A stretch of DNA of 8,937 nt, from positions 1-8,937 of the forward strand of contig CAYOQG010000248.1 in the NCBI GenBank assembly GCA_964405925.1. Reading direction: 5' to 3'. Under the pieces are notes generated by a model. It did not search any database. It was given only the letters and a program-made list of their open reading frames with translations, and was not told where the DNA came from. Each line of letters starts with the position of its first letter. Position 1 is the first letter of the stretch. Position numbers and translations under genes: made by a program. Shown in pieces: positions 4,603-8,937 of the stretch. This stretch comes from GCA-020344555 sp964405925. GTDB lineage: Bacteria; Planctomycetota; Phycisphaerae; UBA1845.

Positions 4603-7131
4603 ATGAGCACATGGGGAAGGTGCGTCGGTATCCTTGTGTCTTTTCTTTGGGTCTCGATAACTCCAGTAGCTCTGGGTGCCCCGCGTTCGTGGGTAGAGAG
4701 ATCCAAGCCTGAGTCCGCTAACGAACACATCCTGGTCAAGTTTCGTCGCGCCACCAACGCCCGTAAACGTACCACACTTCACGATCGCGTGGGCTGTAAA
4801 GTTGATCGGGCCATTAAGCAGCTTGGCATCGATGTCCTCAGCGTCCCGCCAGGGCGCTCAGCCGCTGACCTCGTTCGGACTTACCGACGCCATCCGCTGA
4901 TTGAGTTCGCCGAACCTGAGCGTTGGTATGCTCCAGCGTTTGTACCGAACGACCCGGACTACCCACGGCAATGGCATTTACCGCGCATCGGCGCACCCGA
5001 TGCCTGGGATATCACACCCGGAACCAGTGACGTGACCATCGCGGTGCTCGATAGCGGGGTCGACGACAGCCTGCCCGAACTGGCCTCACACGTGATGTCC
5101 GGCTGGAACACCTTTGATGGCAATGCAGACACGAGCGATGTCACAGGACACGGAACGAGCGTGGCAGGCACAGTCGCAGCGACAGGTAACAATGGCGCAC
5201 TCGTAGCCTCCGTAGCCTGGGGCTGCACGGTCATGCCTGTCCGCGTGTCGAATCTCACCGGCATGGCCAGCGACACAACCATCGCTGCAGGGCTCGTGTG
5301 GGCAGCGGACCACGGGGCCCGGGTAGCCAATGTCAGCTACGAGATCCTTCAAAGCGCAACACTCGTGAATGCGGCACAATACTTCAATACCATGGGCGGG
5401 CTTGTCATCTTCGCCTCCGGCAACTCAGGCCTCTTCAACGAGGCAGCGGACAATCCGTGGATCGTCAAGGTTGGTGCAACAGACCGCGATGACAACGTTC
5501 CGGCGTGGTCCAATACGGGCAACGACATCGACCTGTGTGCTCCTGGCGTCAGCATCGTGACCATCGGTACCGCGGGCGGCACGGCGTCAGGAGCAGGCAC
5601 GTCCTTCTCCGCCCCAATCGTTGCCGGCGTCTCTGCTTTGGTATACAGCGCGAATCCCGCACTGAATCCGGCAGAGGTTGAGGACATCCTGAAGCAGTCC
5701 GCGGACGACCTTGGCTCGCCGGGATGGGAACCGACGTCTGGGTGGGGAAGGGTTAACGCCGGCCGCGCGGTCTCGCTGGCGTTGGACTATGGGACGACGT
5801 CCGACACGACACCGCCCACCGTCGCCTTCATGGCACCATCGAATGGTGCCGTGCTGATGGGAATGGCCGCCGTCGAGGTAGAAGCCACGGACAATCTTGC
5901 CGTAAGCCGTGTGGACCTCTTCATCAATGGCTCCTTCCACAGCAGCGATCAGATACCTCCGCACGAATGGGTGATTGATACCTCAGTTCTGGTGGACGGC
6001 CCAACCGTCTTGGAGGTAGTGGCGTACGATGCTGCTGGAAATGTCAGTGAGCCGGCGACCGTGGACGTTACGGTTGAGAACACCGTGCCGGAATGCACGA
6101 CACATACAGCCTGTGATGATGGCCAATACTGTAATGGAATCGAGACCTGTGATCCAGTCGTCGGTTGTGTGCCTGGCGTAGCTCCCTGCTTGGACCAGCT
6201 CTGCGACGAACTCACCGATGCTTGCGTCGACTGCCTCAACGACCTTGACTGCGATGATGGAAACCTGTGCACCGTCGACACCTGCGACTCCGGACACTGC
6301 GAGTATCCTCCGTTAGCGTGCGAAGATGCAGACGCCTGCACGATCGACACGTGCAACATTGACATTGGATGTGTAAACGAGCCTGTCGTTTGTCCACCAG
6401 ATGAAGTCTGCGTCAACGGAGTCTGCGAGGTACTCGCCTGTAACGCCAACGGCATTTGCGAAGAGGGTGAGGATTGTCGCAACTGCCCCGACGACTGCCC
6501 GACTGTCGAAAACGCCTGGTGTGGAAACGGGACGTGTGAGACCGCTGATGGGGAGGACTGCCTCACCTGCCCGGTGGACTGCGAGGGCGTTCAGAGCGGT
6601 GCTCCAAGCCGGCGCTTCTGTTGCGGGGCAGGCGCAGGCGTGAATCCTATAGAATGCAGTGATCCACGCTGCACGGTAGGTGGTCTGGCCTGTGTCAGCG
6701 ATCCCGTCGTCCCCAGTTGCTGCGGCGACCTCGTCTGTGAGGGAATCGAAGATGAGTTCATGTGCGAGATTGATTGTGCATCGGCTCACGGATGTGGCGA
6801 TGGAGTTTGCAGCGTAGATGAAGACACCTGCAGTTGCGAGGTGGACTGCGGGTCTCCGCCGTCGTCAGAGAATCTCAGCACAGGTTGCACAGACGGCGTT
6901 GACAACGACTGCGACGGCCTGATCGACTGCGACGACCGGGACTGCGATAATGCCGTATCGTGCTCTCCATGCGACTACGACGGTGTCTGCGAGTCTGGAG
7001 AGAACTGTCGTAACTGCGTGAAAGATTGCCCCGGCGATCCGGAAAGCCGGCGCAGCGAAAGTTACTGCTGCGGAAACGGGGTCCTAGAGTCCCCCGAAGG
7101 CGACGGCGACCTCTGTGATGGAAACCCGTAG
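4603..7131 (+). CDS. Secreted S8 (subtilisin-like) protease with Ig-like domain and cysteine-repeat tail
   Basis: This is an exported serine endopeptidase of 842 residues. The start at ATG 4603 is set by GGAGGG at 4591-4596, 6 nt upstream, and by the signal peptide that begins there (hydrophobic GILVSFLWVSITPVALGA, likely cut after residue 26). An I9-like propeptide covers about residues 40-111. The S8 domain covers about 116-394 with an intact triad: D150 (AVLDSGVD), H183 (GHGTSVAGT), S334 (GTSFSAP), plus oxyanion N274 (ASGNSG). A bacterial Ig-like domain (PPTVAFMAPSNG to VDVTVEN) covers about 402-494. From about 497 to the end, roughly 58 Cys occur in 345 residues. There are CDDGxxCNGxExC-type repeats (504-609), five copies of a CxxGxCExxEDCxxCxxDC-like unit (starting near 613, 640, 707, 731 and 790), and one DGVDNDCDGLID motif near 764-775 like those in MopE-type proteins. 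The tail probably folds through disulfides in the periplasm or outside the cell and may bind calcium or a surface; its function is not known. No membrane or sorting anchor is seen. Confidence 0.95.
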   Translation: MSTWGRCVGILVSFLWVSITPVALGAPRSWVERSKPESANEHILVKFRRATNARKRTTLHDRVGCKVDRAIKQLGIDVLSVPPGRSAADLVRTYRRHPLIEFAEPERWYAPAFVPNDPDYPRQWHLPRIGAPDAWDITPGTSDVTIAVLDSGVDDSLPELASHVMSGWNTFDGNADTSDVTGHGTSVAGTVAATGNNGALVASVAWGCTVMPVRVSNLTGMASDTTIAAGLVWAADHGARVANVSYEILQSATLVNAAQYFNTMGGLVIFASGNSGLFNEAADNPWIVKVGATDRDDNVPAWSNTGNDIDLCAPGVSIVTIGTAGGTASGAGTSFSAPIVAGVSALVYSANPALNPAEVEDILKQSADDLGSPGWEPTSGWGRVNAGRAVSLALDYGTTSDTTPPTVAFMAPSNGAVLMGMAAVEVEATDNLAVSRVDLFINGSFHSSDQIPPHEWVIDTSVLVDGPTVLEVVAYDAAGNVSEPATVDVTVENTVPECTTHTACDDGQYCNGIETCDPVVGCVPGVAPCLDQLCDELTDACVDCLNDLDCDDGNLCTVDTCDSGHCEYPPLACEDADACTIDTCNIDIGCVNEPVVCPPDEVCVNGVCEVLACNANGICEEGEDCRNCPDDCPTVENAWCGNGTCETADGEDCLTCPVDCEGVQSGAPSRRFCCGAGAGVNPIECSDPRCTVGGLACVSDPVVPSCCGDLVCEGIEDEFMCEIDCASAHGCGDGVCSVDEDTCSCEVDCGSPPSSENLSTGCTDGVDNDCDGLIDCDDRDCDNAVSCSPCDYDGVCESGENCRNCVKDCPGDPESRRSESYCCGNGVLESPEGDGDLCDGNP

Positions 7132-7176
7132 CGCTGCGTGAGAGACCCGCCTGCGGAATCCAGAGAAGCGTCAACA

Positions 7177-7229
7177 AGACAAGACCCGCGGGGCGGAGCC
7201 GGTGGCTTTCCCCGCGGGTCTCGTTGTCT
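7177..7229. terminator. Bidirectional terminator between convergent genes
   Basis: GACCCGCGGGG (7183-7193) pairs perfectly with CCCCGCGGGTC (7210-7220). The stem extends through AGACAA (7177-7182) with TTGTCT (7224-7229) across a 3-nt bulge, and the 16-nt loop can pair partly within itself. It lies 46 nt after the protease stop and about 80 nt after the stop of the minus-strand gene, so it can serve both. T-runs are broken on both strands (TCTCGTTGTCT on plus, TCTTGTCTTGTT on minus). A second copy of GAGACCCGC at 7142-7150 could pair with 7214-7222 instead. Confidence 0.75.
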
Positions 7230-7309
7230 AACAGTGCGCGACCGCTCAGTCCGAGCCTCCATACCCTGTGTCTCAGGGCTGACTGTTCGGACCTTGCGTC
7301 TCAGCTCTC

Positions 7310-8937
7310 TTACCGCCGGAAGCTTCGGGTGACTTTGCTGCCTCCGTCGTTCGTACAGCTAATAAGGAACGCACACTCGTCGAAGCCAACATTGATCGAA
7401 TCCACGGCCTCGTTGATCGACGACAGCCTCAGATCACCGATGGGCAAACCGGCCAAGGCAAGGTTGGCCAGCTCGAGCAGCCCTTCCACCGAGTTCCCCA
7501 ACGAGGGGTTGGACTCGAGGTAGGCGATCACGTCCGCCGGGATCCATACCGTAACCACCGGATCGTCGTTCATCATCGTGTCCGGATTGAACCCGATGAT
7601 ACCGTCCGGACCAGGATCGAACTCATCGTCGTCCGTTCCCAACAGACCGTCGGGTCCCGGAAGCGCCTTGTGCATGGTCATCGTCTCGCACAGCGTAACG
7701 CCCCCAAGCTCGGGATCGAGTCGCAGGTTCAACGACAGGGTGATGACCTGTCCGAGGAACACGTTGTCGAACCTGTCTCGGCGTAGAGGAAGCGGCGTCG
7801 CCGTCTCACAATCCGGCATGTCGCTCATCACCTCATCGCCCATCTCCGCCGGCAGCGCCCGTGGCCTGCCGCCGGCAGGCAGCCGCAGGATGATGCACTC
7901 TGCCGCGCTGGCTGGAATCCTGAAGGAGCTCGCACCCATGCCCGGCACGCCGACGACAAGGTCACCGAACATCAGGAGGTCTTCGATCAAATCCAACGTC
8001 CCGATACCGTTGTACTTGCCGCCGTAATTGCCGTATGCACCTTGGGTAAGCGAGCAGAACTCGTCCCCTTCGACGCGGCATGTGACCACCAGCTCACAGG
8101 TGTGCTCACAATTCTTGGCATCGGTCACAGTGACATAGAACGTAGCCGAGCCTTCCTGACCAGTCAGATACTCGACCGTATCGGTGCCCTGGCCGGAGGT
8201 GATCATCCAATCACCGCCTGCCGAGCTGACCGACCAATCGTACGTGTATGGCGGCGTACCACCGGATGCCATCACACTGATCATATTCCGTGACGAACCA
8301 CAAAGCGGCTGCTCGGGTTCCATGATCTCGCAGAACGGGTTCTCGTTGACGACCAGCTCACCCTCGCACGGCAGTGGCGTCGTGAAGCCATTCCCGTCCG
8401 TCACCTCCGCGACGTAGATACCGGCCACGCTCACCTCGATGCACTCGGTGTCAGCCGTGAAGCCCCCCGGACCGGTCCAGGAGTACGTAAACGGCGGAAG
8501 ACCGCCCACCGGCTGGACACAGAACTCCGCCGAGAAGCCTTCGCAGACCTCCTGATAATCAGGCTCCACTACGCATCCCGTCGGCGTGCCGACCACGATC
8601 TCGCACTGACTCTCACAGTTGTTCGCATCAACGACCGTAACCGTGAACAGTGCCGAAACTGCGGCACCCGGATGCTCCACGTGGTAGGTAACCGTAAACT
8701 CCGAATCGACCACGTCGCAACCATCGACCACCCAACCGGCGCCGTCCACCGCGGCTCCGCACGCGTAGGGGCCTGTTCCGCCGCTGATCGTACCGGTCAA
8801 CTCGCCGGCAATCTCGGGTGGGCTGATCTCGCACATCGGATTCTCATAAACGGTCAGCGTCTCGCAGCAGCTACTCTCGCAACCGTTCGAGTCGGTGATC
8901 GTCACGCAGTACTCACCGGCCGTGTCCACCGTGATGC
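7310..8937 (-). CDS. Multi-Ig / SprB-like exported protein, C-terminal part (5' end outside window)
   Basis: The frame is open from the window edge to TAA 7312-7310, giving about 541 visible residues; the N-terminus and any signal peptide lie outside. Counting from the codon at 8929-8927, the first 26 residues finish one repeat (VTITDSNGC). Three Ig/PKD-like SprB-type modules follow, at about 33-113, 119-195 and 200-283. They share SGGTGPY / VGGLPPFTYSW / SGGTPPYTYDW openings, VTVxDAxNCExxCE closings and ENPxCEI linkers. The last 250 residues (290-539) form a separate domain starting FCSLTQGAYGNYGGKYNG, passing CIILRLPAGG and FLGQVITLSLNLRLD, and including an acidic Gly-Asp segment (GPDGLLGTDDDEFDPG). 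I recall similar ends on planctomycete surface proteins but can name no family. Paired cysteines suggest disulfides. The likely role is in the envelope or adhesion; this is inferred only. It is convergent with the protease gene. Confidence 0.93.
   Translation of the reverse strand, partial: ITVDTAGEYCVTITDSNGCESSCCETLTVYENPMCEISPPEIAGELTGTISGGTGPYACGAAVDGAGWVVDGCDVVDSEFTVTYHVEHPGAAVSALFTVTVVDANNCESQCEIVVGTPTGCVVEPDYQEVCEGFSAEFCVQPVGGLPPFTYSWTGPGGFTADTECIEVSVAGIYVAEVTDGNGFTTPLPCEGELVVNENPFCEIMEPEQPLCGSSRNMISVMASGGTPPYTYDWSVSSAGGDWMITSGQGTDTVEYLTGQEGSATFYVTVTDAKNCEHTCELVVTCRVEGDEFCSLTQGAYGNYGGKYNGIGTLDLIEDLLMFGDLVVGVPGMGASSFRIPASAAECIILRLPAGGRPRALPAEMGDEVMSDMPDCETATPLPLRRDRFDNVFLGQVITLSLNLRLDPELGGVTLCETMTMHKALPGPDGLLGTDDDEFDPGPDGIIGFNPDTMMNDDPVVTVWIPADVIAYLESNPSLGNSVEGLLELANLALAGLPIGDLRLSSINEAVDSINVGFDECAFLISCTNDGGSKVTRSFRR

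Overview
The window reads as chromosomal DNA of a GC-rich bacterium that makes large, cysteine-rich exported proteins. The combination of a subtilase carrying a long cysteine-repeat tail, a multi-Ig/SprB-like surface protein, and clean Shine-Dalgarno sites suggests Planctomycetota; Myxococcota or another phylum rich in such proteins cannot be excluded from sequence alone. No rRNA, tRNA or CRISPR array was recognised.

Layout. (1) Positions 1-259 may hold the start of a minus-strand gene that leaves the window; this is uncertain. (2) Positions 260-1018 are a long regulatory and leader region. It contains two near-identical palindromic boxes exactly 330 bp apart (513-532 and 843-862) that resemble the CusR/CopR/PcoR 'cop box', plus a doubtful 58-codon secreted-peptide frame between them. 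(3) Positions 1019-3113 encode a two-component system of the heavy-metal (CusRS-like) type: an OmpR-family response regulator overlapping a membrane histidine kinase. (4) Positions 3114-4602 are about 1.5 kb without an intact gene. They begin with consecutive hairpins and two strong ribosome-binding motifs that have no convincing start codon, then a nested palindrome, and then a decayed IS4-group/IS701-like transposase C-terminus (about 4018-4161). (5) Positions 4603-7131 encode a secreted S8 protease with an intact catalytic triad, one Ig-like domain and about 58 cysteines in its last 345 residues. (6) Positions 7177-7229 hold a strong hairpin serving both converging genes. (7) From 7310 to the window end, on the minus strand, lies the C-terminal part of a multi-Ig/SprB-like exported protein ending in a distinctive 250-residue domain.

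How it fits together. The boxes, regulator and kinase look like one self-regulated metal- or envelope-stress sensing unit, but no efflux pump, metal oxidase or metallochaperone is visible, so its targets lie elsewhere or have been lost. The protease and the SprB-like protein are convergent and independent of the two-component system; both look like envelope or extracellular proteins. The degraded stretch between the two modules, with its transposase relic, suggests an insertion/deletion junction.
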